A stretch of DNA of 64,000 nt from contig OY969108.1 in the NCBI GenBank assembly GCA_963697965.1, positions 2,852,001-2,916,000 of the forward strand, read 5' to 3'. Below the pieces are notes generated by a model, which was given only the letters and a program-made list of their open reading frames with translations, had not been told where the DNA came from and ran no database searches. The DNA is from JAPLJC01 sp963697965 (GTDB taxonomy: Bacteria; Desulfobacterota; Desulfobaccia; Desulfobaccales; 0-14-0-80-60-11). Positions 16,169-24,688 of this stretch are shown one piece after another. The number at the start of each line of letters is the position of its first letter. The stretch's first letter is position 1. A program made the translations under genes and the position numbers.

Positions 16169-16678
16169 ATGGCCCGCCTAGTGGGTGACCGGCTCGTGGT
16201 CAATGTGGCCCGGAAACCCGGGGAAGAGCAGATCATCGATCTGATGCAGCTTTTCAACAGCAATCCCAACCGGATCATCGCGGTGGCCGGCACCGTGGGG
16301 GCCGACGGGACGCCCAACACCTGTCCCGTTACCCTTATCATCGCCAAGGACGAGCGCACCCTGCTGCTGGGCACCCTGAGGACCAGCACCACCACCGAGA
16401 ATCTGCGCCGGGACGGCCGGATTTCCCTGGAAATCCTGGGCGCAGAGGATTTAGTGATGGGCATCCAGGGCAGCGCCCGGCTCCTTAAGGAGCGCCTGGA
16501 CATGAGCGACGCCATGGCCATGTGGGAGGTCAGGGTGGAGAGGGTCAAACAGGACACCTCGCCGGCTCAGCGGGTCATCCAGGGCGCCGCCTCCCTGCCC
16601 CGCTCGGAGAAGGCCGGGGAATTTGAGCAGGCTGCCATTGCCGAACTCATGGCCGCTGCCAAAGACGCCGCCACCTAA
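16169..16678 (+). CDS. Pyridoxamine 5'-phosphate oxidase-family flavin-binding protein
   Basis: A 169-residue single-domain protein with the FMN-binding split-barrel pattern: AGTVGADGTPNTCPVTLIIAKDER at residues 40-63, LLLGTLRTSTTTENLRRDGRISLEI, then a beta-strand-rich middle. It would bind FMN (or F420/heme in related groups) in the cytoplasm; the substrate is unknown. It has a good GAGGAG ribosome binding site nine bases before the ATG. It is separated from the LPS genes by an array and may not be functionally linked to them. Confidence 0.75.
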   Translation: MARLVGDRLVVNVARKPGEEQIIDLMQLFNSNPNRIIAVAGTVGADGTPNTCPVTLIIAKDERTLLLGTLRTSTTTENLRRDGRISLEILGAEDLVMGIQGSARLLKERLDMSDAMAMWEVRVERVKQDTSPAQRVIQGAASLPRSEKAGEFEQAAIAELMAAAKDAAT

Positions 16679-16741
16679 GCCGATAACCAGGTAGTGGCTC
16701 CTGGGGGCGGCTGGAAGCTATGGCAAAACCCCGGTCTGCGC

Positions 16742-16823
16742 AAAGATGTCATTCTGAGCGAAGCGAAGAATCTCGTATTTTTAATGAGTTGAGATCCTTC
16801 ACTCCGTTCAGGATGACAGTAAA
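16742..16823. repeat. CATTCTGAGCGAAGCGAAGAATCT-type dispersed repeat, copy 2
   Basis: Contains GTCATTCTGAGCGAAGCGAA followed by a reverse-oriented GAGATCCTTCACTCCGTTCA and AGGATGACAG, giving a long imperfect hairpin. Relatives are at 121-215 and 39238-39352. Related repeats of this type are common between genes in anaerobic bacteria. Confidence 0.7.
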
Positions 16824-16889
16824 ATCCGGTTTGGCAATAACTTACAGCGTGATGCTCAATAATTGCTACGACATTTCGAACTACGGTCT

Positions 16890-17023
16890 TTACCCCCCCT
16901 TTGGAAAAGGGGGGCAGGGGGGATTTAATTTGGCATCCTGAAATCCCCCTAAATCCCCCTTTTCCAAAGGGGGACTTTAATACCCTTGGAACTTGGGTTT
17001 TTTGCTTGAATTGATGTCATACT
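16890..17023. repeat. CCCCCTTT...AAAGGGGG miniature element, copy 1
   Basis: Opens ACCCCCCCTTTGGAAAAGGGGGG, contains a second, opposed half (AAATCCCCCTAAATCCCCC then AAAGGGGGACTTTAAT) and ends with a tail finishing CTTGAATTGATGTCATACT. A second copy with the same order of parts lies at 54798-54927. No reading frame is present, so if mobile it would need help in trans. It ends 35 bases before the start of the family 4 glycosyltransferase gene, so the tail may supply its promoter. The interval 16679-17058 has no gene. Confidence 0.7.
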
Positions 17024-17058
17024 CGCCCGGGCGAGACCTTAGGTACTACCGGAAATCG

Positions 17059-18204
17059 ATGAAAATCGCCATGTTGAGGCAGAGGGTGGGGGGCCCCGGC
17101 GGGGCCGAGACCACCGTGCAGCACCTGGCCCGGGGGCTGGCCGCGGCGGGTCACCAGGTGGCGGTTTACGGGAGCGATACCGCAGAGACCGCCCGGGCCT
17201 CCCTGGGCACTGAGGTGGCTTATGTGCCTGTGCCGGTCTGGCCTGGCAAGACTGGCCGCCTCCTCTCCTACGCCCTGGGCACCCGCCGGCTCCTTAAAAG
17301 CGCCGGCCCCCAGGTGGTTTTCAGCCTGGAGCGCACCCTGTCCCCACAGGTTTACCGGGCCGGGGACGGCTGCCACCGGGAGTGGCTCAGGCTGCGCACC
17401 CCCTTTCTCTCCCCCGCCGCCCGGGCCTTCCAGGGCCTCAGCCTGTTCCACCGGATCATGTTAGCCCTGGAGGAGCGCCTCTTTACCGACTCCGGCCTCC
17501 GCCGGGTCATCGCCAATTCCCACCAGGTGCAGGAGGAGATCATCCGCCATTACCAATTGGACCCCCAGCGGTTGGTAGTGATCTACAACGGCCTGGACCA
17601 TACGAGATTCCGGCCCCTGGAAGAGCCGCAGCGAGCGGCCCTTAAGGCCGGGCTGGGCGCGCCTGCCGGTCCCATCGTATTATTCGCCGGTTCCGGGTTT
17701 GGCCGCAAAGGTTTGACCTATCTTTTGGAGGCTTTTGACGGTCTACGGCAAAAAGATGCGGTTCTCTGGGTGGTGGGCAAAGGCGAACCTGCCTCCTATG
17801 AGCGGCAGGCGCGAAGGTTAGGCGCCGCGGCGAGCGTCAAGTTTTGGGGACCCCAGGCCGACCTGGCGCCCTTTTACCAGGCAGCCACGGTGCTGGCCCT
17901 GCCCACCATCTACGATCCTTGCAGCAACGTGGTGCTGGAGGCCCTGGGGTCCGGCCTCCCGGTGATCACCACCGCGGCCAACGGCGCCGCCGAGTTCCTG
18001 CGCCCCGATGGCCACGGCAAGGTCCTGGCGCGAGCCGATGACGTCCATGGCCTGACCCTGTCGCTGGAGGAATATCTCTCCCGGGGGGAGGACCCGGAGG
18101 TGCGGCGGGCCGCAGTCGCCGCGGTGGCGCACCTGAGCTGGGAGTCCACGGTAAATCAGACCCTGTCGGTGTTGGAGGAGGCCGCCGCCCCAGGCAGACC
18201 ATGA
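17059..18204 (+). CDS. Family 4 glycosyltransferase (WaaG-like)
   Basis: A retaining GT-B enzyme of 381 residues, predicted to add a sugar (glucose or similar) to the LPS core. I place the start at the ATG at 17059 (MKIAMLRQRVGGPGGAE), since the GG-rich acceptor loop is the normal start of this family; an upstream frame from 16993 lies in repeat DNA. Landmarks: VIYNGLDHTRFRP, VLFAGSGFGRKGL, LALPTIYDPCSNVVLEALGSGLPVITT with the EX7E-type donor site. It overlaps the following dehydrogenase gene by four bases (ATGA), so the two are likely cotranscribed. Confidence 0.87.
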   Translation: MKIAMLRQRVGGPGGAETTVQHLARGLAAAGHQVAVYGSDTAETARASLGTEVAYVPVPVWPGKTGRLLSYALGTRRLLKSAGPQVVFSLERTLSPQVYRAGDGCHREWLRLRTPFLSPAARAFQGLSLFHRIMLALEERLFTDSGLRRVIANSHQVQEEIIRHYQLDPQRLVVIYNGLDHTRFRPLEEPQRAALKAGLGAPAGPIVLFAGSGFGRKGLTYLLEAFDGLRQKDAVLWVVGKGEPASYERQARRLGAAASVKFWGPQADLAPFYQAATVLALPTIYDPCSNVVLEALGSGLPVITTAANGAAEFLRPDGHGKVLARADDVHGLTLSLEEYLSRGEDPEVRRAAVAAVAHLSWESTVNQTLSVLEEAAAPGRP

Positions 18205-19169
18205 TTGCCCTGTACTTCGACGGTTCATTGACCTTGGAAGAGCTGCCCACCCCCGCAGCCGGCCCCGGGGAGGTCTTGATTCGGGTGCGGTTGGCCGGGG
18301 TGTGCGGCAGCGACCGGCAGATTCTCCTGGGCTACCACAGCTTTCACGGGGTGCCGGGGCACGAGTTCGTGGGAGTGGTAGCCGGTCCGGACGGCTCTCC
18401 CTGGCTGGGCCAAAGGGTGGTGGGAGAGATCAACCTGGGCTGCGGGACCTGCGACCTGTGCCGGGAGGGCCTCTCGCCTCACTGCCGCCGGCGCCGGGTT
18501 TTGGGCCTCAAGGACCAGGACGGGGCCTTCGCCCAATACCTGACCCTCCCGGCAGCCAACCTCCATCTCGTGCCCCCGGAGGTCCCGGACCAGGCCGCAG
18601 TCTTCACCGAACCCCTGGCCGCGGCCCTGCAGGTCGCCCACAGCGTCGGCAATTTCCCCGGGGAGCGGCTGTTGGTGGTGGGGGACGGGCCTCTGGGCCT
18701 GCTGATCTCCTGGGTCCTGGCCCTGCGGGGCGCCCCGGTGCATCTGGCCGGCCACCACCCGGAACGCCTGGCGCTGGCCCGCCCCTATGGGGTAGCCACC
18801 TTTCAGGAACAGGACCTGCCCGCCGGGGATTATCACACGGTGGTGGAGGCCAGCGGCTCTCCGGGCGGGTTGACCCTGGCCCTGGCCCGGGTCCGCCCCC
18901 GGGGCGCGGTGGTCCTGAAGAGCACCTATGCCGGCGTCTTTCCCCTGGACCCGGCGGCGCTGGTGGTGCCGGAGGTGCGGCTGCTCGGCTCTCGCTGCGG
19001 CCCCTTCCCGGAGGCCCTGCGCCTGTTGCGCCAGGGTTGGGTGGACCCCCGGCCCCTGATTGGCCGCACCATCCCCCTGACCCAGGGGATTGCGGCCCTC
19101 ACCACGGCCCGGCTTCCGGCAGAACTGAAGCTCTTGATCGACTGCGGCGAACGTTCCGATTCTCCTTAA
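18201..19169 (+). CDS. Zinc-dependent medium-chain alcohol dehydrogenase-like protein
   Basis: A 322-residue MDR-superfamily oxidoreductase. Catalytic zinc ligands are Cys35 (GVCGSD) and His54-Glu55 (PGHEFVG), with the structural zinc loop CGTCDLCREGLSPHC (Cys81, 84, 87, 95). The nucleotide-binding fold is VVGDGPLGLL near residue 160. Such enzymes oxidise polyols, sugars or threonine with NAD(P). Coupling to a glycosyltransferase suggests a sugar alcohol or nucleotide-sugar related substrate, but this is inference. The protein is shorter than typical threonine dehydrogenases (about 340). Confidence 0.83.
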   Translation: MIALYFDGSLTLEELPTPAAGPGEVLIRVRLAGVCGSDRQILLGYHSFHGVPGHEFVGVVAGPDGSPWLGQRVVGEINLGCGTCDLCREGLSPHCRRRRVLGLKDQDGAFAQYLTLPAANLHLVPPEVPDQAAVFTEPLAAALQVAHSVGNFPGERLLVVGDGPLGLLISWVLALRGAPVHLAGHHPERLALARPYGVATFQEQDLPAGDYHTVVEASGSPGGLTLALARVRPRGAVVLKSTYAGVFPLDPAALVVPEVRLLGSRCGPFPEALRLLRQGWVDPRPLIGRTIPLTQGIAALTTARLPAELKLLIDCGERSDSP

Positions 19170-19215
19170 GCCAGCGCCAATTTCAGCCCCTCTCCGGCGC
19201 TAAAAGAAGCCCATT

Positions 19216-19602
19216 ATGGGAACCCTGTTTTTTATCCTAAAATATGAAGTGATCCCCGGCGGCAACGTGCCCGCAGGCCTGCCCCGGTTGGAGTTGCAGG
19301 TGCTCTCTCCCATCTGGCGGGGGGAGACCCTGGTCCTTACTTACCCCGACGGAGAGAGCCATACCCTAATTGGCTGGCAAGGCCCCGCTGACGGCGGCCC
19401 CTGCCCTCTCAGGGTCTTCTGGACCCGCCACCAGCCAGGGGCGCCGGCCGTCTGCCTGGCCATCGGCGGAGACGCCGGCCTGCGCAACGCCACCAGCGGC
19501 CGGGGTTTGCCCTTCCTGGCGCTGGCGGCCAGCATGATCCCCCGGCAGGTCTTGGAGGTTATCGGCCCGCGGCCGGAGGCGCCGCCTTTGCTGTTGCTTT
19601 AG
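19216..19602 (+). CDS. Hypothetical protein, 128 residues
   Basis: No family recognised. The product starts MGTLFFILKYEVIPGG and looks like a small beta-rich protein (alternating hydrophobic strands, LVLTYPDGESHTLIGWQG, LRVFWTRHQPGAPAVCLAIGG). It is in the same direction as the dehydrogenase 46 bases upstream and overlaps the end of modC on the opposite strand by 44 bases. GC-rich codon use like its neighbours favours a real gene, but an overlap of convergent coding regions leaves some doubt. Confidence 0.55.
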   Translation: MGTLFFILKYEVIPGGNVPAGLPRLELQVLSPIWRGETLVLTYPDGESHTLIGWQGPADGGPCPLRVFWTRHQPGAPAVCLAIGGDAGLRNATSGRGLPFLALAASMIPRQVLEVIGPRPEAPPLLLL

Positions 19603-20413
19603 CAAAAAGGCCTCGGCAACGGCCAGCAAGTGATTGTGGGAATCGATTTTGGGGTTTGCTTTCGGGGAATCGAGGAGCGAGGGTGGCGGCCAAAGGAAAT
19701 GACGAAGGGAGTTCCCTGACCGGAAAATCTTCTGCGGTGGGCGACATAATATTGCTCACCTTGCCAAACTCATAGACCACTACGGTTTTCGCCAGGGCTG
19801 CTACGTCCTCGGGGTCATGGGTTATGAGTATGACCGGGATGGCAAAATGCTCTTTAATCTTCAAGAGTTCCTGGCGCATCTTGGCCCTGAGGACGGTATC
19901 CAGGGATGAAAAGGGTTCATCCAGGAGCAGCAGACTGGGGCGGCGGATAAGGGCCCGGGCCAGGGCCACTCTCTGCCGTTGTCCTCCGGAGAGGTCCCGG
20001 GGCAGGGAATCTTTTACGGGAGTCAACTCCAAAATCTCCAGCACCTCCTCGAGACGCAGTCTCTCTGCCCGCGGCAGGCGCCAGGACCAGCCCCTTGGCA
20101 ACCCGAAGGAGACGTTCCGGGCCACCGTCAGGTGCGGAAACAGGGCATAATCCTGGAAGACGTAACCCAGGTTCCGGTGCCGGGACGGCACCATGATTTT
20201 CCGGCGGGAATCGAAAAAAATCCGCTCCCCTGCCACGATCCGCCCTTCATCCGGCGTAATCAGCCCCGCGATGGTCTGCAGGGTGAGACTCTTACCCGCA
20301 CCCGAGGGACCGAACAAGACCACAAAGTCTTTATCTGAAGCAAACGCCGCTTCCAGATGGAAGACCCGCTGCCCCGACGACAACCGTTTTTTGATATCCA
20401 CCAGGATTTTCAT
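19559..20413 (-). CDS. modC: Molybdate ABC transporter ATP-binding protein
   Basis: The ATPase that powers molybdate import with ModB and ModA. Walker A is GPSGAGKSLT at about residue 35, the signature LSGGQRQRVALARAL, Walker B LLLLDEPFSSLD and the H-loop ILITHDPEDVAALA. At 284 residues it is about 65 shorter than E. coli ModC and lacks the C-terminal TOBE/Mop molybdate-binding domain; only a short unrelated tail follows the ATPase. It is third in a modB-modA-modC order immediately downstream of nifB, consistent with molybdenum supply for nitrogenase. A role in tungstate uptake cannot be excluded. Confidence 0.85.
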   Translation of the reverse strand: MKILVDIKKRLSSGQRVFHLEAAFASDKDFVVLFGPSGAGKSLTLQTIAGLITPDEGRIVAGERIFFDSRRKIMVPSRHRNLGYVFQDYALFPHLTVARNVSFGLPRGWSWRLPRAERLRLEEVLEILELTPVKDSLPRDLSGGQRQRVALARALIRRPSLLLLDEPFSSLDTVLRAKMRQELLKIKEHFAIPVILITHDPEDVAALAKTVVVYEFGKVSNIMSPTAEDFPVRELPSSFPLAATLAPRFPESKPQNRFPQSLAGRCRGLFAKATAKAAPPAAGR

Positions 20414-20454
20414 GATTATCCCCTGTGCTCCTTGCGGTGACAGGGCTTAGTAGC

Positions 20455-21216
20455 CTAGGCCGGGCCAAAGCCATATTTATTGAAGATCTCCCGGGCGGCC
20501 GGGCTCAACATAAAATCGAGAAAGCTCTGGGCCAGGGCCTTCTTGGGGCTGGCCGCCACCAGGGCCGCCGGATAGATAATGGGCTGGTGTCCCTGGGCTG
20601 CCGCCACTATTTTCACCTTCCCCTTGGCAATGGCGGCGTCGGTGGCGAAGACAAACCCGGCGTCCACCTCGCCCCGGCTCACGTAGTCAAGCACCTGGCG
20701 CACCGATTCCCCGTAAATAAACTTGGGTTTCAGGCTCTCCCACAACCCCGCCTTGGTCAAGGCCTCCTGGGTGTAGCGCCCCACCGGCACCGTTTCGGGA
20801 TTGCCCAGGGCCACCCGTTTTACCTCCGGCGAGGCCAGATCCCCAAGACCGGCCAACGGCAGACTGGGGCCTGCCGGCGCGATGAGCACCAGGGTGTTGC
20901 TCACAAAATTTTTTCGGGTGGCCGCTACGATGAGCCCCTTCTCCTGGGCCTGGTTCATGGTCTTTTGATCCGCCGCCGCAAACACGTCCACCGGGGCGCC
21001 TTGAGCAATTTGCTGGAGCAAGGACCCGGACGCCGCAAAATTACAGACGATTTTGACGCCGGGATGCGTCTTCTCGAATTGTTCGGCCACCTCGGGCAGG
21101 GCATTGGTGAGGCTGGCGGCGCCGGAGACGATCAGTTCCTGATCTGCGTGGGCCGGTCCAGCACAGATAAGCAGAGCGCCCCATAAAAGTATGATGATGG
21201 ATTTCAGATTAGCCAT
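20455..21216 (-). CDS. modA: Periplasmic molybdate-binding protein
   Basis: A 253-residue secreted solute-binding protein. A signal peptide (about residues 1-24, ending AHA) precedes ELIVSGAASLTNALPEVAEQFEK, the classic ModA start with the oxyanion-binding serines. The motifs CNFAASGSLLQQIAQGAPVDVFAAADQKTM and DYVSRGEVDAGFVFATDA are diagnostic of the ModA/WtpA group. It would deliver molybdate (or tungstate) to ModB. It sits 16 bases after modB and 41 bases before modC, in one operon. Confidence 0.92.
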   Translation of the reverse strand: MANLKSIIILLWGALLICAGPAHADQELIVSGAASLTNALPEVAEQFEKTHPGVKIVCNFAASGSLLQQIAQGAPVDVFAAADQKTMNQAQEKGLIVAATRKNFVSNTLVLIAPAGPSLPLAGLGDLASPEVKRVALGNPETVPVGRYTQEALTKAGLWESLKPKFIYGESVRQVLDYVSRGEVDAGFVFATDAAIAKGKVKIVAAAQGHQPIIYPAALVAASPKKALAQSFLDFMLSPAAREIFNKYGFGPA

Positions 21217-21232
21217 GTAAGCCTCCTTCCCT

Positions 21233-21904
21233 TCACATGTAGCCAGCCTTTAAAGCCCTGCCGGAGACCACCAGGATGACGACGCACACCGTCGAGATGA
21301 GGAGCACCAGGACTGCGGCTCCCGTGTCATTACCAGCCTGGAGCGCGTCGTATACGGCCAGGGACAGGGTTTGGGTCTTGCCGGGGAGGTTGCCGGCCAC
21401 CATCAGGGTGGCCCCGAACTCACCCATAGCCCGGGCGAAGGCCAACATGGTCCCCGCCAGAATCCCCCGCCAGGCCAGGGGCAGGGATACCCGGAAAAAG
21501 ACCGCGGCCTCCGACAGGCCCAGGGTGCGGGCAGCATTTTCAAGCTCAGGGTCCACCTCTTCAAAGGCGGCCCGGGCCGACTTGTAGATCAGGGGGAGAG
21601 ATACCACGGCTGCGGCGCAAACCGCGCCCTGCCAGGTAAAAATTAAGGAAATCCCCCAGGTTTTCTGGAGCCAGTGGCCCAGCCAGCCTTGCCGTCCGAT
21701 CAGGACGATGAGGTAATACCCCAGGACCGTGGGAGGCAACACCAACGGCAGGGTGCAGAACGCGTCCAGCCCTTCCCTGCCCCAAAACTTACTCCGGGCC
21801 ACCAGAAAGGCCAGATTGACCCCGATGACAAAAGTTACCAGAGTGGCCACGCCGGCCACCTTTAAAGTCAACCATAAGGGAGTTAGATCCAGGGCCTGAA
21901 ACAT
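21233..21904 (-). CDS. modB: Molybdate ABC transporter permease
   Basis: A 223-residue inner-membrane permease with about five helices. The cytoplasmic EAA loop reads RTLGLSEAAVFFRVSLPLAWRGILAG, and the C-terminal LAFARAMGEFGATLMVAGN is the conserved ModB/CysT signature. It forms the channel for molybdate with ModC. First gene of modBAC, starting 100 bases after the nifB stop on the same strand; the short gap suggests shared transcription with nif or a small promoter there. No Moco riboswitch or ModE site was evident in the gap. Confidence 0.92.
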   Translation of the reverse strand: MFQALDLTPLWLTLKVAGVATLVTFVIGVNLAFLVARSKFWGREGLDAFCTLPLVLPPTVLGYYLIVLIGRQGWLGHWLQKTWGISLIFTWQGAVCAAAVVSLPLIYKSARAAFEEVDPELENAARTLGLSEAAVFFRVSLPLAWRGILAGTMLAFARAMGEFGATLMVAGNLPGKTQTLSLAVYDALQAGNDTGAAVLVLLISTVCVVILVVSGRALKAGYM

Positions 21905-22004
21905 TTTGCGATCCCTTATATTACCTTACATTCCGATCATCTAATGCTGAGCAGGATCGAGGCGATGCCGATCACTGCCTTCGCATTCAGTAGCCGGTCC
22001 GGGT

Positions 22005-23264
22005 TTATTGACAGCCATCGCCTTTACCGGCGCAACTTACGGCCAGGCCGCCTTTTCGTCCCTTAAAGAGGGCCACTGCCCCGCCTTCATAAACCGCCTT
22101 CAGACAGATATCGATGAAGCCGTTCATTTCCAGGGGCACGGCGCCGGATTCGCTGAGAATAGCCATAGGGGTTTCACCCACCCCGCTCACCAATACCGCC
22201 CGGCAATCCTTTAAGACCTCCGCCAGGTCCCACCAGCGTTGGCCGCCGCCTCCCGGCGGCGGGGCCGGACGTTCTTCCAGCATCCGGAAACCCTGTCCAT
22301 CCGGTCCCCAAATCTGAAAGGAATCGGCCTCCCCCAAATGCAGGTTGACCAGAATGCCCTCCTGGCTGCCCACCGCCACGTAAGGGCGGCTCTCGTCCAG
22401 GGGAGGCGGCATTTGGGCGCAGGCAGAGAGGCAGCCGCGAAATTCCTCGGTCTGGTCGGCGTCCAGCAGGCCGACGGCGTCGGCCCGGCAGCGGGTGCAA
22501 TGCCGCATCTGGGGCAGAAAATTCCCGGCTACGGCCTGAATGGCCGCCATCTTCTCAGGCGCGGGCTCGGGAATGTCCCCAAAGGGCGTGTCCGCGTTGG
22601 GATAAACCGGCATGCAGTTGAGCAGGTCCACCCCCAATTCCGCCATCTTCCTGGCCACCTCTTCCACATGCTGGTCGTTGATCCCCGGAATGATGATGGT
22701 GTTGACCTTGACCACGATTCCCTTGCTCTTGAGGCCGCGGATGGCATCCAACTGGCGGGCCAGCAGGACCTCCGCAGCCTGGCGGCCGTGATGGATCACC
22801 TTGCCGTCCCTCACCCAGCTATAGATCTTGGCCCCGATCTCCGGGTCCACCGCGTTGACCGTGATGGTCACGTGGGAGACCTGCAATTCGGCCAGTTCGT
22901 CCAGATAAGGCATCAGCCCCAGGCCATTGCTGGCCAGGCAGAGGAGCAGCTCCGGAAACCTCTCCCGGATCAGCCGCAGGGTCGCCATGGTCTCCTTGGG
23001 GTTGGCAAAGGGGTCGCCCGGGCCGGCAATGCCGGCCACGGTGATGCAGGGCTGGGCCTCCAGAACCCGCTCCAGGTAGGCGATGGCCTGGGCCGGAGAG
23101 AGGACCGAACTGGTCACGCCAGGCCGGGACTCATTGACGCAGTCGAACTTCCGGTTGCAATAATTGCAGAGGATATTGCACTTCGGGGCCACCGGCAGAT
23201 GCACCCGGCCGAATTGGCCCTTGACCTTGGCATTGAAACAGGGATGAATATCGATGTTTATCAT
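22005..23264 (-). CDS. nifB: NifB, nitrogenase cofactor-precursor radical SAM enzyme
   Basis: NifB fuses iron-sulphur clusters and inserts carbide to make the precursor NifB-co. The radical SAM cluster motif is CNILCNYC (Cys29, Cys33, Cys36) and is followed by NRKFDCVNESRPGV, the NifB signature; GIAGPGDPFANP is the SAM-binding GGE-like motif. The last 125 residues (about 295-419) form a NifX/NafY-like cofactor-binding domain, so this is the two-domain form. 419 residues is slightly shorter than proteobacterial NifB. It is the last nif gene of the cluster, 44 bases after nifN, and upstream of modBAC. Confidence 0.95.
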   Translation of the reverse strand: MINIDIHPCFNAKVKGQFGRVHLPVAPKCNILCNYCNRKFDCVNESRPGVTSSVLSPAQAIAYLERVLEAQPCITVAGIAGPGDPFANPKETMATLRLIRERFPELLLCLASNGLGLMPYLDELAELQVSHVTITVNAVDPEIGAKIYSWVRDGKVIHHGRQAAEVLLARQLDAIRGLKSKGIVVKVNTIIIPGINDQHVEEVARKMAELGVDLLNCMPVYPNADTPFGDIPEPAPEKMAAIQAVAGNFLPQMRHCTRCRADAVGLLDADQTEEFRGCLSACAQMPPPLDESRPYVAVGSQEGILVNLHLGEADSFQIWGPDGQGFRMLEERPAPPPGGGGQRWWDLAEVLKDCRAVLVSGVGETPMAILSESGAVPLEMNGFIDICLKAVYEGGAVALFKGRKGGLAVSCAGKGDGCQ

Positions 23265-23308
23265 GGCGGCGTTTCCGGGGGCGGCGTCGAGGGCCGCCCC
23301 TTTGGCGT

Positions 23309-24688
23309 TTATATGTAGCTGTAACCCACGTCGGAAGTCTCTTGCTTCCTGGCGATGACGGCGTTGACGATGCGATCCAGAAGGCTTTGGGCGCCCCGGT
23401 AGCCCAGGTGCAGAATCCGCTGGCCGCCGAAGCGGTCATGGATGGGAAAACCCACCCGTATCAAAGACGCCTGCCAGCGCCGGGCCAGGTGATAGCCCTT
23501 GCTGTGGCCGATGAGCAGGTCCGGGGCCAGGCCTTGGGCGGCCTCGCCAATCTCATAAAAATCCGCCCCTTCCATGATCTGCGGCGGCTCCGCCAGGAGG
23601 TCGCCGGTAACCTCGGCCAGGGCCTCCTTAAAATGGCCGCTTTTCCCGCCCGTGGCACAGAGCACCGGCTTCACGCCGATCTCTGACAGGAAGGCGGTAA
23701 GCCCTATCACCAGGTTCTCTTCGCCGTAAACCACGGCCCGCTTGTTGAAGATATACTTATGACCATCGACGTAGGCGTCGATGAGGCGGCCCCGCTCCGC
23801 CGCGTGCCGGGCCGGGGTGGCCTTGCCGGAGACCTCTTCCAAGACCTTGAAGAACCGGTCGGTCTCCCGGAGACCGATGGGCATTCCCAGGGGATGCCAG
23901 GGAACCCCGAAGTGGCTTTCCAGGTAGCGCCCGGCCGTTTCCTCGGTGAACAGGGTGCGGCCAAACTCCAGGGTGGCCCGGGAGCGGCCCATGGCCTTGA
24001 TCTCTGCCAGGGGCGTGCCCCCGGCCGGGATCTTCTCATAGTCCAATTGGGCCGGGCCGTCCAGGGTATCCGACAGGTCTGGCAGGATGATGCCGACCAG
24101 CCCGAAATCTTCCAGGATTTCCCGCAGGTAGCGGGTATCCGCCGGTGACACGAAACCCGGCAGCAGGTTGAGGGCGGCCGCGGGCTCCCCCCCCTGGGCT
24201 AACTGCTCCACCAGGGCCCGCACCGCGGCGTGGAAGCCTTCCATATGGGTGCCGGCATAACTGGGGGTGGAGACGGTGACGATCTCCGGCAGCTCTTCGG
24301 ACTTCCCGAGGGTGGCGGCTTCCTGGCGAAATTCCCGGACGATCCCGGGCACGTCGTCGCCGATGGTCTCGGTCAGGCAGGTGGTGGCCACCCCGATGAG
24401 CCGGGCCCCGTATTTGGTCATGATGTTGCTCAGGCCCTGCTTCAGGTTGGAGCCGCCGCCATAGACCGCGTGCTTCTCCCCCAGGGAGGAGGAAGCGATG
24501 TCCATGGGCTCCCGAAAATGGCTGATGATATAACGGCGCATATAAGTGGCGCAGCCCTGGGAGCCGTGGAGAAAAGGCACCGCCCCTTCCACGCCCCGAA
24601 AGGCCAGGCACGCCCCCAACGGCTTGCAGAGCTTGCAGGCATTGGTGGTGGATACGTATGCTGGATCAGGGGTTTTCATCGTTCTCAT
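23309..24688 (-). CDS. nifN: NifN, FeMo-cofactor scaffold subunit
   Basis: Partner of NifE in the heterotetramer on which the FeMo-cofactor is completed. The conserved opening is CKLCKPLGACLAFRGVEGAVPFLHGSQGCATYMRRY. I start it at the ATG at 24688, which overlaps the nifE stop (ATGA) and has a GAGG-CAGGGGG site upstream; 459 residues result, normal for the family. An ATG at 24679 and one at 24724 are alternatives. Homologous to NifK but lacking part of the P-cluster ligand set, as expected of NifN. Translational coupling to nifE fits the 1:1 complex. Confidence 0.93.
   Translation of the reverse strand: MRTMKTPDPAYVSTTNACKLCKPLGACLAFRGVEGAVPFLHGSQGCATYMRRYIISHFREPMDIASSSLGEKHAVYGGGSNLKQGLSNIMTKYGARLIGVATTCLTETIGDDVPGIVREFRQEAATLGKSEELPEIVTVSTPSYAGTHMEGFHAAVRALVEQLAQGGEPAAALNLLPGFVSPADTRYLREILEDFGLVGIILPDLSDTLDGPAQLDYEKIPAGGTPLAEIKAMGRSRATLEFGRTLFTEETAGRYLESHFGVPWHPLGMPIGLRETDRFFKVLEEVSGKATPARHAAERGRLIDAYVDGHKYIFNKRAVVYGEENLVIGLTAFLSEIGVKPVLCATGGKSGHFKEALAEVTGDLLAEPPQIMEGADFYEIGEAAQGLAPDLLIGHSKGYHLARRWQASLIRVGFPIHDRFGGQRILHLGYRGAQSLLDRIVNAVIARKQETSDVGYSYI

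Noticed and set aside
21905..22004. Moco riboswitch or ModE operator before modB
   Set aside because: The 100-base gap is too short for the Moco riboswitch and has no recognisable ModE palindrome.
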